Origin: Campylobacter showae
Lineage (GTDB): Bacteria; Campylobacterota; Campylobacteria; Campylobacterales; Campylobacteraceae
Length of the DNA stretch: 64,000 nt
Direction of reading: 5' to 3'
Assembly (NCBI RefSeq): GCF_900573985.1
Contig: NZ_UWOK01000001.1
Span: 248,001 to 312,000, forward strand
Shown: positions 8,725 to 17,729 of the stretch, in pieces
How positions within the stretch are numbered: position 1 is the stretch's first letter
Layout: each line of letters opens with the position of its first letter
Made by a program: the position numbers and the translations under genes
The notes under the pieces: generated by a model
The model's input: the letters and a program-made list of their open reading frames with translations, nothing else
Told to the model about the DNA's origin: nothing
Databases searched by the model: none

Positions 8725-10077
8725 ATGACAAAAGAAGACTATAAAAATTATTTCAAATTTGCTAGCAAACGCTATATCGCCTACATCCTGATTACCTGTA
8801 CCGCGCTCGTTTTACCATTTATATCTATCGGCGGAAATCAGTTTTTCCTGCTAAGCTTTGAGCGCAGCGAGCTACATCTGCTTTTTGCCAAATTTAACGT
8901 CCAAGAGCTATTTTTGATGCCTTTCGTGCTCATCATTTTTTTTATTTTTATATTTTTTATGACGAATTTGGGCGGCCGCGTCTGGTGCGGCTGGAGCTGT
9001 CCGCAGACGATATTTCGCGCGATTTACCGCGACCTCATACAAACTAAAATTTTAAAAATTCGCAAAAGCGTTTCAAATAAGCAAACGCAAGCCGAGGGCG
9101 GCGCCAAAAAGGCTCTTGCAGTCGCAATCTGGAGCGTTTTAGCCTTTGTCGCGGCGGCGAATTTTCTCTGGTTTTTCGTCCCGCCGCAAGATTTTTTCGC
9201 TCAAATTTCAAACCCTGCCGAGCATAAAATTTTACTCGGAGCTTGGCTTGTTATCGCGGCGTTTTTGATATTTGACGTCGCGTTTTTGGGCGAAAATTTT
9301 TGCGTTTACGTCTGCCCGTACGCCAGAGTGCAGTCCGTGATGATCGATTCTGACAGCGTGCAGGTGATCTACGACGAGGCGCGCGGCGGTAAAATTTACG
9401 ACGGGCAAACCAAACTCTGGAAAAAGCCGCCCGATCCACAAAACGAGTGCACCGGCTGCGAAGCCTGCGTGAAAATTTGCCCGACGCACATCGACATTAG
9501 AAAAGGCATGCAGCTAGAGTGCATAAACTGCCTAGAGTGCGTGGATGCCTGCACGAAAACAATGTCGGGGCTAAATTTGCCTAGCCTAATTAGCTGGACT
9601 AGCTCAAATTCCCTAAAAACCAAGCAAAAAGTGCGGTATTTTCGCTTTAAAACCATCGGCTACTGTGCCATCATCGCTATCGCTGCAACCGCGCTAACGC
9701 TAATGAGCGCCAAAAAAGAGAGTATGCTGCTAAATATTAACCGCACAAGCGAGCTATATAAGGTAAATAGAAGCGGCGAAATCGAAAACGCTTACGTATT
9801 TTTGTTTGAAAACACCGACGCGCACGCGCATGAGTTTTACTTTGACGTTAGCGCGGACAGAGCTAAAGCGCCGATAAAAATCGAGCGCCCAAAGACTCAA
9901 ATTTCGTTAAAAGCAGGCGAAAAAAAGAGAGTCGTAGTCGTGCTAAGCGCGCCTAAAGCGGCATTTGCCGGCACAAACGAACAAACAACAAAGATAGAAA
10001 TCTCAGCCTACGCAGCGGATAACAAAGAAAAAATAAATGTTAAGAGACGGACTATTTTTGCCCATCCAAGCGAGTAA
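8725..10077 (+). CDS. ccoG: Cytochrome c oxidase accessory protein CcoG
   Basis: 450 residues of the FixG/RdxA/CcoG family. Several transmembrane helices carry a CGWSCPQTIF motif. Two 4Fe-4S ferredoxin clusters follow (CTGCEACVKIC with a downstream CP, and CINCLECVDAC), then a further helix and a periplasmic Ig-like C-terminal domain. CcoG reduces copper for insertion into cbb3-type cytochrome oxidase, the high-affinity oxidase of microaerophiles. The gene corresponds to Cj0369c and stands just before cmeR, as in C. jejuni. ATG start with AGGATGA upstream. Confidence 0.93.
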   Translation: MTKEDYKNYFKFASKRYIAYILITCTALVLPFISIGGNQFFLLSFERSELHLLFAKFNVQELFLMPFVLIIFFIFIFFMTNLGGRVWCGWSCPQTIFRAIYRDLIQTKILKIRKSVSNKQTQAEGGAKKALAVAIWSVLAFVAAANFLWFFVPPQDFFAQISNPAEHKILLGAWLVIAAFLIFDVAFLGENFCVYVCPYARVQSVMIDSDSVQVIYDEARGGKIYDGQTKLWKKPPDPQNECTGCEACVKICPTHIDIRKGMQLECINCLECVDACTKTMSGLNLPSLISWTSSNSLKTKQKVRYFRFKTIGYCAIIAIAATALTLMSAKKESMLLNINRTSELYKVNRSGEIENAYVFLFENTDAHAHEFYFDVSADRAKAPIKIERPKTQISLKAGEKKRVVVVLSAPKAAFAGTNEQTTKIEISAYAADNKEKINVKRRTIFAHPSE

Positions 10078-10095
10078 AAAATTATTTTTTTATAG

Positions 10096-10101
10096 TATAA
10101 T
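10096..10101 (+). promoter_or_regulatory. Probable -10 element of cmeR
   Basis: TATAAT lies 38 bases before the cmeR ATG and falls inside the small palindrome AGTATAATCATACT (10095-10108), a possible operator. Confidence 0.45.
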
Positions 10102-10139
10102 CATACTTTAAGATTTTTTAAAATTTGGGGGCTATAAAA

Positions 10140-10772
10140 ATGGATACGAAACCGACGAAACGAAGCGCTGAGAGAAAAGAGAAATTCATTCAGGCCGGGC
10201 TTGAAATTTTCCTCGAAAACGGCTACGAAAACACGAGTTTAACGGATATCATCAAAAAAAGCGGCGGGTCGCTAGCGAGCATCTACAAATTTTTTGAAAA
10301 CAAAGAAGGGCTTTTTCGCGCTATCGTAGAGCGCGGATTTGACGACTTTAGAATGCAGATAGACGAAAAAATCGATCTAAATTTGCCGCATAAGCTGGAT
10401 GATTTTTTAACCAAATTTGCGATGATATTTTTCGACATAATCTGTGAAAAGAAAACCACGCTAATCTCAAGAGTAATGATGAGCGAAGGCGCGAAAAACG
10501 ACGGCCTTTTAGGTAAAGAGTTTTTGGATCAAATTTTAAGCAAAATCGATAAAATTTTAATCGATTTTTTCGAGTGCGAAGACATAAGAGTCCAACTAAA
10601 TCCATGTATCTCTCCTTACGTCGCAGCCAAGGCGTTTGCCGCAGTCGTTAGAGAGCCTTATCATTATAATGCTATTTTGCTAAACGAGGACATAACGCTA
10701 AGCGCAGAAGAGCGCAAAGAGCATGTAAAAACGCGCATAGATATGTTTTTGCACGGTGTAAAAAAACACTAA
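10140..10772 (+). CDS. cmeR: TetR-family repressor CmeR of the CmeABC pump
   Basis: About 210 residues, as in C. jejuni CmeR. The TetR helix-turn-helix is at residues 30-50 (TSLTDIIKKSGGSLASIYKFFENKEGLF, split here only as a description), and the C-terminus keeps the CmeR signature REPYHYN...EERKEHV. ATG 10140 is preferred over a TTG 15 bases upstream because it gives the family N-terminus. CmeR represses cmeABC and is relieved by bile salts in C. jejuni. It lies directly before cmeA on the same strand with an operator between them. Confidence 0.88.
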   Translation: MDTKPTKRSAERKEKFIQAGLEIFLENGYENTSLTDIIKKSGGSLASIYKFFENKEGLFRAIVERGFDDFRMQIDEKIDLNLPHKLDDFLTKFAMIFFDIICEKKTTLISRVMMSEGAKNDGLLGKEFLDQILSKIDKILIDFFECEDIRVQLNPCISPYVAAKAFAAVVREPYHYNAILLNEDITLSAEERKEHVKTRIDMFLHGVKKH

Positions 10773-10831
10773 ATTCGTCCCTCAAAAATTTGACTTTTCA
10801 TTTAAATAAGAGTAAAATAGCCGACTTTACT

Positions 10832-10847
10832 TGTAACAAATATTACA
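10832..10847. promoter_or_regulatory. CmeR operator
   Basis: TGTAACAAATATTACA differs by one base from the 16-bp CmeR site known in C. jejuni (TGTAATAAATATTACA, recalled from the literature). It is the centre of a larger perfect inverted repeat, ACTTGTAA (10829-10836) and TTACAAGT (10843-10850). It lies between cmeR and cmeA, 42 bases before the cmeA start. Confidence 0.82.
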
Positions 10848-10888
10848 AGTTAAATTTCGTATAAAAACTAAAAAATAAAGGCAAATTT

Positions 10889-12073
10889 ATGAGAAATTTT
10901 AAAAATATCTCTGTTTTGTTATTGGCGTCGCTGCTTTTTACGGCATGCTTTGATAGTAACGATAAAAAAAGTGCGGCCGTAGCCGGACAACAACGGCAAA
11001 TGCCGCCGTCAAAGGTTGATGTATTCGTAGCCAAAAAATCAGACGTGCCGATCAGCTTTGACTACACCGCGACCCTAACGAGCCAGCAAGACGTAATCAT
11101 ATATCCAAAAGTAAGCGGCACGATAACCAAGCAATTTTTTAAAGCAGGCGACAACGTAAAAGCAGGCGACAAGCTATTTTTGATAGATCCCGAAAAATAC
11201 CAAGCCAGCTACGACGCGCTTGAGGCCGCTATCGGCGTAGCAAACGCAAATTTAAAAAACGCTCAGACCGAATTTAACAGAATCTCAAATTTATATAAGA
11301 AAAACGCCGTTTCGCAAAAAGAGTACGATGCGGCCGTTTCGGCGCTCGAGATCGCAAATGCAAATTTACTAAGCGCTAGAGCAAACGCTAAAAACGCCAA
11401 AATAGATCTAGGCTACACAAGCATAATCGCGCCTTTTGACGGCGTTTTGGGCGATAACCTAGTAGACGTGGGCTCGCTAGTCGTAGCAAACACGACTCAG
11501 CTCGTGCGCCTAACCAAAATCAACCCGATCGAGGCCCACTTCCACATCTCCGACGTCGATAACCTAAACCGCGTCAAAATGCAAGAAAGCGGCCTCTGGG
11601 CGCAAACAAACTCGGACGCCGTGCTTAAAGTCGGCCCGGGAGAGTTTAATGGCAAGGTAAATTTCATCGATAACGTCGTAAATACGAATATGGGCACAGT
11701 TTTAGCCAAGGCCGAATTTAACAACGACGAAGGCAAGCTGCTACCCGGCATGTTCGGCCACGTGACGATGGGTGGATTTTATCAAAAAGACGGCTTTAAA
11801 ATCCCTCAAGTAGCACTCCAACAAACCGACGTCAAGACCTACGTACTAGTCGTAGAGGATGGTAAAGTAGCCTCCAAGGACGTAAAAATCACCTACCAAA
11901 CCAAAGACGCCGCAGTCGTTAGCGAAGGGCTAAACGAAGGCGATAAAATCATAATGAACAACTTCCTAAAAATCGGCGTGGGTGCACCCGTCGAGATAGA
12001 TAAGGACCTAACCGAAAGCTTTGGAAAAGGCGCAAATTTAGAGCCTAAAAACGAGCAAGAAAAGGCTAAATGA
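10889..12073 (+). CDS. cmeA: RND efflux periplasmic adaptor CmeA
   Basis: 394 residues, lipoprotein signal with lipobox LLFTAC (Cys about residue 20). It then shows the membrane-fusion order: beta-barrel start (PISFDYTATL), biotinyl-lipoyl half (PKVSGTITKQFFKAGDNVKAG), alpha-hairpin coiled coil, second lipoyl half, and barrel and membrane-proximal domains. It bridges the inner-membrane pump CmeB and the outer-membrane channel CmeC. Its stop overlaps the cmeB start (ATGA), so the two are translationally coupled. Confidence 0.94.
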   Translation: MRNFKNISVLLLASLLFTACFDSNDKKSAAVAGQQRQMPPSKVDVFVAKKSDVPISFDYTATLTSQQDVIIYPKVSGTITKQFFKAGDNVKAGDKLFLIDPEKYQASYDALEAAIGVANANLKNAQTEFNRISNLYKKNAVSQKEYDAAVSALEIANANLLSARANAKNAKIDLGYTSIIAPFDGVLGDNLVDVGSLVVANTTQLVRLTKINPIEAHFHISDVDNLNRVKMQESGLWAQTNSDAVLKVGPGEFNGKVNFIDNVVNTNMGTVLAKAEFNNDEGKLLPGMFGHVTMGGFYQKDGFKIPQVALQQTDVKTYVLVVEDGKVASKDVKITYQTKDAAVVSEGLNEGDKIIMNNFLKIGVGAPVEIDKDLTESFGKGANLEPKNEQEKAK

Positions 12074-15000
12074 TGTTTTCTAAATTTTTTATAAATCGCC
12101 CGATATTCGCCACCGTCGTATCTATCATCATAGTTATCGCGGGCGCGATGGCGATAAAGGGGCTTCCTATCGAGGAGTATCCTAAGCTAACTCCGCCTCA
12201 AATTTCCGTTAGCGCCGTCTATACGGGCGCCGACGCTCAAACCATCTCCGACTCCGTAGCCAGCGCGATCGAGGATCAGATAAACGGTGTAGAAAACATG
12301 CTCTATATGCAAAGCACCTCAAGCTCGAGCGGCTCGCTAAATATCAACGTTTATTTTAAAATCGGCACCTCGGCTAAGCAAGCCACGATCGACGTAAACA
12401 ACCGCGTCCAAGCCGCACTCTCAAGACTGCCTCAAGAGGTGCAAAACATGGGTGTAACCGTGCGCGAACGCAGCAGCTCGATCCTAGAGGTAGTCGGCTT
12501 TACGAGTTCAAACATGGACTTAGTCGAGCTGTATAACTACGTAAATTTAAACATCGCGGACGAGATCAAAAGGGTTAACGGCGTGGGCGACACGGCGCTA
12601 ATCGGCAGTAAAGAGTACTCGATGAGAATTTGGCTAAAACCGGACAAACTAGCCTACTACAAGCTAACTCCTAGCGACGTCATCGCTCAAGTAAAAATCC
12701 AAAACAGCCAATACGCCGCCGGCAAAATAGGCGAGCAGCCCTCAGACGGCGACAATCCTTACGTTTATTCCGTTCGCTCAGACGGCCGTCTAAAAAATGC
12801 GGCGCAGTTTGGCGATATAGTAATCAAAAGCGCCGACGGAGCGGTGCTAAAGCTAAAAGACGTAGCGACCGTGGAGCTAGGAGCGGCTAACTACGCATCT
12901 GACTCGATGCTAAACGGCCAAGACGCCATCCCGCTTTTAATCTTTATGCAAAACGACGCCAACGCCCTAGCCACCGCGCAAGCAGTAAACGCAAAGCTTG
13001 ACGAGCTAAGTAAAAATTTCCCCGCAGGCTTTAAACACACGATCGCATATAACCCGACCGAATTTATCGAAGTTTCTATCCAAGAAGTTATAAAAACTTT
13101 CATCGAGGCGATGATCCTAGTTATCATCGTTATGTATATGTTTTTAAAGAGCTTCCGTGCCACTATCATCCCGATACTAGCCGTTCCCGTGTCTATCATC
13201 GGCACGTTTGGCGGACTATACGCGATGGGATTTAGTATAAATTTGATCACGCTTTTTGCGCTCATACTTGCCATCGGTATCGTCGTGGACGACGCCATCA
13301 TCGTTATCGAAAACGTGGAGAGAATTTTACACGAGGATAAAAATATAACCGTCAAAGAAGCAACCTACAAGGCGATGGAGGAGGTGCAAACGCCCGTCAT
13401 CTCGATCGTACTCGTTCTCTCGGCCGTTTTTATCCCCGTTTCTTTTATGGAGGGCTTTGTCGGCGTGATCCAGCGCCAGTTCGCGCTTACGCTCGTTACT
13501 TCAGTTTGTATCTCGGGCTTTGTGGCGCTTACGCTTACTCCTGCGCTTTGCGGCGTTATGCTAAAAAAACAAGAGAGCAAGCCGTTTTGGTTCGTGCAGA
13601 AATTTAACGACTTTTTCGACTGGAGCACGAAAATTTTTACTGCAGGCGTCGCAACGGTACTTCGCCACGTTATCATCAGCCTTATTTTGATAGGCGTTAT
13701 GGGTTTTGCGACTTACGAGCTGTTTAAAAAAGTCCCAAGCGGCCTCGTACCGTCCGAGGATAAAGGAGCGTTGATGGTTATCACTTCGCTCCCGCCGTCG
13801 TCAAATATGCTAAAAACCAAAAAAGAAGTTCAAAATATCAACCAAGCCATCCTTAGCAACCCAAATGTCGAGTTTATGATGAGTTTTGCGGGATACGATA
13901 TGCTTGCGGGTGCGCTTAGAGAAAACTCGGCCATCAGCTTTATCAAGCTAAAAGACTGGAGCGAGAGAAAAACGCCAGATAGCCAAGCAGGCGCGCTAAC
14001 TGGGCCTTTTAACGGTATGCTTTGGGGCTCGAAGGAGTCGATGAGCTTTGTCGTAAACGTCCCGCCTATCATGGGTCTTTCGATGACGGGCGGCTTTGAG
14101 ATGTATCTGCAAAACAAAAGCGGCAAAACCTACGCCCAGATCGAAGCCGACGTAAAAAAAGTAGTCGCCGCGGCAAACGCTCGCCCGGATCTAACCAGCG
14201 TGCGCTCGACGCTAGAGACTAATTACCGCCAGTTTAAAATCGACGTCGATAGGCAAAAAGCCCAGATGTTTGGCGTGAGCGAGAGCGAAATCTTTAGCGC
14301 GATAGGTTCGACTTTCGGCTCTTACTATATCAACGACTTTAGCCTTTTCGGTAAATCCTACCGCGTCTATGCCAGAGGCGAGGACCGCTTTAGAAACAAC
14401 CCCGAAGACTTGCGTAAAATTTACGTCCGCTCAAAAGGCGGCGAGATGATACCACTAAACTCTGTCGCCACTCTAACTAGAATTTTAGGCCCGGATATCG
14501 TGGATAGATTTAACCTTTTCCCGGCGGCTAAGATCCAAGGCGACCCGAAACCTGGCTACACATCGGGCGATGCGATAAAAGCGATACAAGAGGTTGTCGA
14601 GCAGACGCTAAATATGGAAGAATACTCCATCAGCTGGGCGGGCACGGCGTATCAGGAGGTTAGCTCGCAAGGTACGGGTGCGACGGCGTTTATATTCGGT
14701 ATGATTTTCGTATTTTTGATCCTAGCGGCGCAGTATGAGCGCTGGCTCATCCCGCTAGCCGTTATCACGGCCGTTCCGTTCGCGGTTTTTGGCTCACTAG
14801 TCGCCGTTTGGGCTAGAGGGCTAACAAACGATATCTACTTCCAGATCGGACTACTGCTTCTCATCGGTCTATCGGCTAAAAACGCGATCCTTATCGTCGA
14901 ATTTGCGATGCAAGAAAGGCAGGCAGGCAAGAGCGTGTTTGACGCGGCCGTTAATGCAGCCAAACTTCGCTTCCGTCCGATCGTCATGACCTCACTCGCG

Positions 15001-15210
15001 TTTACATTGGGCGTTTTCCCGATGGTTATCAGCACGGGTGCTGGCGCTGCGTCTCGCCACTCGCTAGGCACGGGCGTGATCGGCGGCATGATAGCGGCCA
15101 CTACGATAGCGATATTTTTCATACCGATGTTTTACTATCTGCTAGAAAAGCTAAACAACAAAGTCTGGGATAAAAAACCAAGCGGAGCACAGGAGATCAA
15201 AAATGTATAA
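12070..15210 (+). CDS. cmeB: RND multidrug efflux transporter CmeB
   Basis: 1,046 residues, the normal length for HAE-1 type RND pumps. The first helix FINRPIFATVVSIIIVIAG, the proton-relay Asp pair in TM4 (GIVVDDAIIVIENVERI) and the TM10 lysine (GLSAKNAILIVEF) are all present. It exports drugs, bile salts and dyes using the proton gradient. Tandem ATG codons at 12070 and 12073 are both possible starts; the second gives the family N-terminus MFSKFF. It overlaps cmeA by four bases and cmeC by eight. Confidence 0.95.
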   Translation: MMFSKFFINRPIFATVVSIIIVIAGAMAIKGLPIEEYPKLTPPQISVSAVYTGADAQTISDSVASAIEDQINGVENMLYMQSTSSSSGSLNINVYFKIGTSAKQATIDVNNRVQAALSRLPQEVQNMGVTVRERSSSILEVVGFTSSNMDLVELYNYVNLNIADEIKRVNGVGDTALIGSKEYSMRIWLKPDKLAYYKLTPSDVIAQVKIQNSQYAAGKIGEQPSDGDNPYVYSVRSDGRLKNAAQFGDIVIKSADGAVLKLKDVATVELGAANYASDSMLNGQDAIPLLIFMQNDANALATAQAVNAKLDELSKNFPAGFKHTIAYNPTEFIEVSIQEVIKTFIEAMILVIIVMYMFLKSFRATIIPILAVPVSIIGTFGGLYAMGFSINLITLFALILAIGIVVDDAIIVIENVERILHEDKNITVKEATYKAMEEVQTPVISIVLVLSAVFIPVSFMEGFVGVIQRQFALTLVTSVCISGFVALTLTPALCGVMLKKQESKPFWFVQKFNDFFDWSTKIFTAGVATVLRHVIISLILIGVMGFATYELFKKVPSGLVPSEDKGALMVITSLPPSSNMLKTKKEVQNINQAILSNPNVEFMMSFAGYDMLAGALRENSAISFIKLKDWSERKTPDSQAGALTGPFNGMLWGSKESMSFVVNVPPIMGLSMTGGFEMYLQNKSGKTYAQIEADVKKVVAAANARPDLTSVRSTLETNYRQFKIDVDRQKAQMFGVSESEIFSAIGSTFGSYYINDFSLFGKSYRVYARGEDRFRNNPEDLRKIYVRSKGGEMIPLNSVATLTRILGPDIVDRFNLFPAAKIQGDPKPGYTSGDAIKAIQEVVEQTLNMEEYSISWAGTAYQEVSSQGTGATAFIFGMIFVFLILAAQYERWLIPLAVITAVPFAVFGSLVAVWARGLTNDIYFQIGLLLLIGLSAKNAILIVEFAMQERQAGKSVFDAAVNAAKLRFRPIVMTSLAFTLGVFPMVISTGAGAASRHSLGTGVIGGMIAATTIAIFFIPMFYYLLEKLNNKVWDKKPSGAQEIKNV

Positions 15211-16579
15211 AATTTTAACTTTAGCCGCGGCGCTATTTTTAGCCGGTTGCTCGTTTCGCCCCGAGATACCCGAGGTCGATACGAAATTTGAATCTACGTA
15301 TAAATTTGAAACTAGCGACATCAGAGACGAGTGGTGGAAGGAATTTGGCGACGAAAATCTAAACGCCCTCGTAGCTAGCGCGCTAGAAAAAAATACCGAC
15401 CTTCGCACGGCTTATTTAAATTTACAAAAAGCCGCCGCAAGCCTAGGCATCTCGGAAGCCGATCTTTTTCCTAGCGTAAATTTAAACGTCGGCTACACAA
15501 AAGCAAAAAGCAGTGGCGAAACCTACACCAAACAGCCTCAAACGCGCTACCGAAACTCTGAGGTAAATTTAGGCCTAAGCTACGAGATAGACCTGTGGGG
15601 CAAGGTGAGAAACAGCATCGAGTCGGCTAAAGCCAGCCTAAACGCGACCAAGCTCGACTATGCCACCGCGCGTCTTAGCATAAGCTCTAGCGTGGCTAAA
15701 AGCTACTTCGCGCTCGTGGCTCTAAATATGCGCGAAGCCGTGCTAAAAGATACGCTAAAAACCTACGAGGAGACGCTAGCGCTTCGCAAAACGCAGCTTG
15801 ATCTAGGTGGCATAAACGAGACGACCTATCTGCAAAGCAAGGCTGCCGTCGAAAGCGCAAAAGTAAGCCTGCTAGAAGTGCAAACCTCGCTGTCTCAGGC
15901 TCTAACGTCCGTAGCGATACTAACGGGCAAATCAAACGACGAGATCCTAAGCGGCGCCGTGCAGAGCGCTAAAATGCTACCTAAAGAGCCTGAAGTGAGT
16001 GCTGGCGTGAGTGCGGACATACTACTGCGAAGGAGCGACGTAGCTAAAGCATACGCCGATCTAAACGCCACCAACGCGCTAATCGGCGTCGCAAAGGCCG
16101 ACTATCTACCGTCCATATCGCTAACGGGGCTTTTTGGATTTTCTAGCGTGGATTTTGAAAATATCTTTATCAGCAACGCCAACACGTGGAGCATAGGCGG
16201 CTCTTTGGTGCAGAAAATTTTTGACTACGGCAGAACCAAAAACAACGTCCGCATAGCAGAAACAAACGAACAAATCGCGGCCGTAGCCTATGAAGCTGCG
16301 ATCAAAAAGGCTCTTGGAGAAGTTAGAGACGCGCTAAACAACCGTAAAAACGCCAAACTAACGCTAAATCAAGTCAAAGAACTCCTGAACTCGCAAGAAA
16401 AAATCTATAAGCTAGCCAAGGATCAGTTTGAAGAAGGCTATACGGGGCACCTGGAGCTACTCGACGCGCAGCGCAACCTACTCTCGGTTAGACTCCAAGA
16501 CATCGCGGCGAATTTGAGCCTCATCGACTCGGTCGTGGACGTTTACAAGGCATTTGGCGGCGGATTTAAAGCCGAATAA
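15203..16579 (+). CDS. cmeC: Outer-membrane efflux channel CmeC
   Basis: 458 residues of the NodT/TolC-like outer-membrane factor family. The signal peptide ends in a lipobox (ALFLAGC, Cys about 16), followed by two TolC repeats, each with long alpha-helical hairpins (typical segments YEIDLWGKVRNS and LFGFSSVDFENIF). It forms the trimeric exit duct for CmeAB. The start lies inside the cmeB 3' end, an eight-base overlap. A strong terminator follows the stop. Confidence 0.94.
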   Translation: MYKILTLAAALFLAGCSFRPEIPEVDTKFESTYKFETSDIRDEWWKEFGDENLNALVASALEKNTDLRTAYLNLQKAAASLGISEADLFPSVNLNVGYTKAKSSGETYTKQPQTRYRNSEVNLGLSYEIDLWGKVRNSIESAKASLNATKLDYATARLSISSSVAKSYFALVALNMREAVLKDTLKTYEETLALRKTQLDLGGINETTYLQSKAAVESAKVSLLEVQTSLSQALTSVAILTGKSNDEILSGAVQSAKMLPKEPEVSAGVSADILLRRSDVAKAYADLNATNALIGVAKADYLPSISLTGLFGFSSVDFENIFISNANTWSIGGSLVQKIFDYGRTKNNVRIAETNEQIAAVAYEAAIKKALGEVRDALNNRKNAKLTLNQVKELLNSQEKIYKLAKDQFEEGYTGHLELLDAQRNLLSVRLQDIAANLSLIDSVVDVYKAFGGGFKAE

Positions 16580-16590
16580 TTTTACTTTTT

Positions 16591-16618
16591 GGCGGAGATT
16601 CTCCGCCTCTTTCTTTTA
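16591..16618 (+). terminator. Intrinsic terminator of the cmeABC operon
   Basis: GGCGGAGA and TCTCCGCC form a near-perfect 8-bp stem with a minimal loop, followed by TCTTTCTTTT. It begins 12 bases after the cmeC stop. Confidence 0.85.
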
Positions 16619-16619
16619 A

Positions 16620-17147
16620 ATTTTAGCTGTTGTTTCGGCTAAATTTTACTTGTTTTACTTCAAATTTTGTGCTTGATTTTTCTATTGGCGTACGACGCAA
16701 CCCTTAGATAAATTATTTGTATTCAAAGACGTAAATTTGTTTCAAATTTGAGCGACGCGCAAAGTCGGTCAAATTTACATCATTTTTTCCAGAGTACACA
16801 TTTTGCGGATTTTACGAATTTGTCGCTTAAAATTTACGGTTTTTTAGCAATACTTGCAAGCAAGAAGGCAAATTGCGATCAAATTTGCAGACGTATTTCG
16901 AGATCAAATTTAGCGCAAACACCCGCCGCCAAATTTGATTTTTAATTTTAGCAAGCGCCGCTAAAATACTGTATTAGAGCAAAATCGGCCAAATTTAACG
17001 TTTTTGATGTTTTAACCGCCAAGCAAAATTTGCAACGCGCGATGATTTCGCAAATTTACATTCTTAAATTTGACGCAGTGTAAAAACGAGTGCAAAATTT
17101 TAAATTTTAGCAAGACTTAAAATGCTCATAAATTTAGTCGTTAAATT
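16620..17147. other. Gene-free tract saturated with AAATTT
   Basis: About 530 bases with no credible gene; a 65-codon open frame at 16748-16945 has no ribosome binding site or family look. By eye I count roughly 18 copies of AAATTT, many within TCAAATTT or TTAAATTT. No hairpin array or mobile element was seen. Confidence 0.7.
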
Positions 17148-17729
17148 TTACTCTTTACCCGTCAAAATTTGCACGATAGTTTCAGGTAAAATTTCATGCT
17201 CTATCGCGTGGATTTTTGCTTCAAATTCCTCAAGGCTCATCCCCGCGCTCTTTTCAAACGCGCGCTGAGCGATGATTTTGCCGCCGTCTAGCTCCTCGCT
17301 CACCCAGTGCACGCTCACGCCGCCCACCTTCATATCGCTCTCAAAGCTCTCTTTTATCGCGTGCGCGCCCTTAAAAAGCGGCAACAGCGACGGGTGCAAA
17401 TTTATCGCGCGAATCTGCCTCGTAAAAACGGGCGTAAGGATGCGCATAAAGCCAGCAAGCACCGTTAGATCGACGTTTGCGCGCTTGATTTCCTCTACGA
17501 CCGCGGCGTCAAACTCCTCTCTCGAGGCAAAATTAACGTGCTCGGTAACGACGCTTTGCAGGCCGTATTTTGCGGCTTTTGCTATGCCGCCTGCGTTAGC
17601 TTTATTTGTTAGCGTTAGCGCGACCTCGATCTTGGTTTCGCCAAAAACTTTGCCGTGCAGATTCTCTAAAATCGCCTCCAAATTTGAGCCGCCGCCACTA
17701 AATAAAACCGCTATTTTTTTCGTAAGCAT
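17148..17729 (-). CDS. purN: Phosphoribosylglycinamide formyltransferase
   Basis: 193 residues of the GART/PurN family. The N-terminal AVLFSGGGSNLEAIL phosphate loop, the catalytic NLHPSLLP motif and the Asp in EELDGGKI are present. It transfers a formyl group from 10-formyltetrahydrofolate to GAR in de novo purine synthesis. It is the last gene of the tig-purN operon and overlaps the nnr gene by 19 bases. Confidence 0.94.
   Translation of the reverse strand: MLTKKIAVLFSGGGSNLEAILENLHGKVFGETKIEVALTLTNKANAGGIAKAAKYGLQSVVTEHVNFASREEFDAAVVEEIKRANVDLTVLAGFMRILTPVFTRQIRAINLHPSLLPLFKGAHAIKESFESDMKVGGVSVHWVSEELDGGKIIAQRAFEKSAGMSLEEFEAKIHAIEHEILPETIVQILTGKE

Noticed and set aside
10125..10139. Upstream TTG start for cmeR
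   Set aside because: No proper ribosome site and the family N-terminus starts at ATG 10140.
16748..16945. 65-codon open frame after cmeC
   Set aside because: No ribosome binding site, unusual composition made of repeated AAATTT codons, and no family resemblance.
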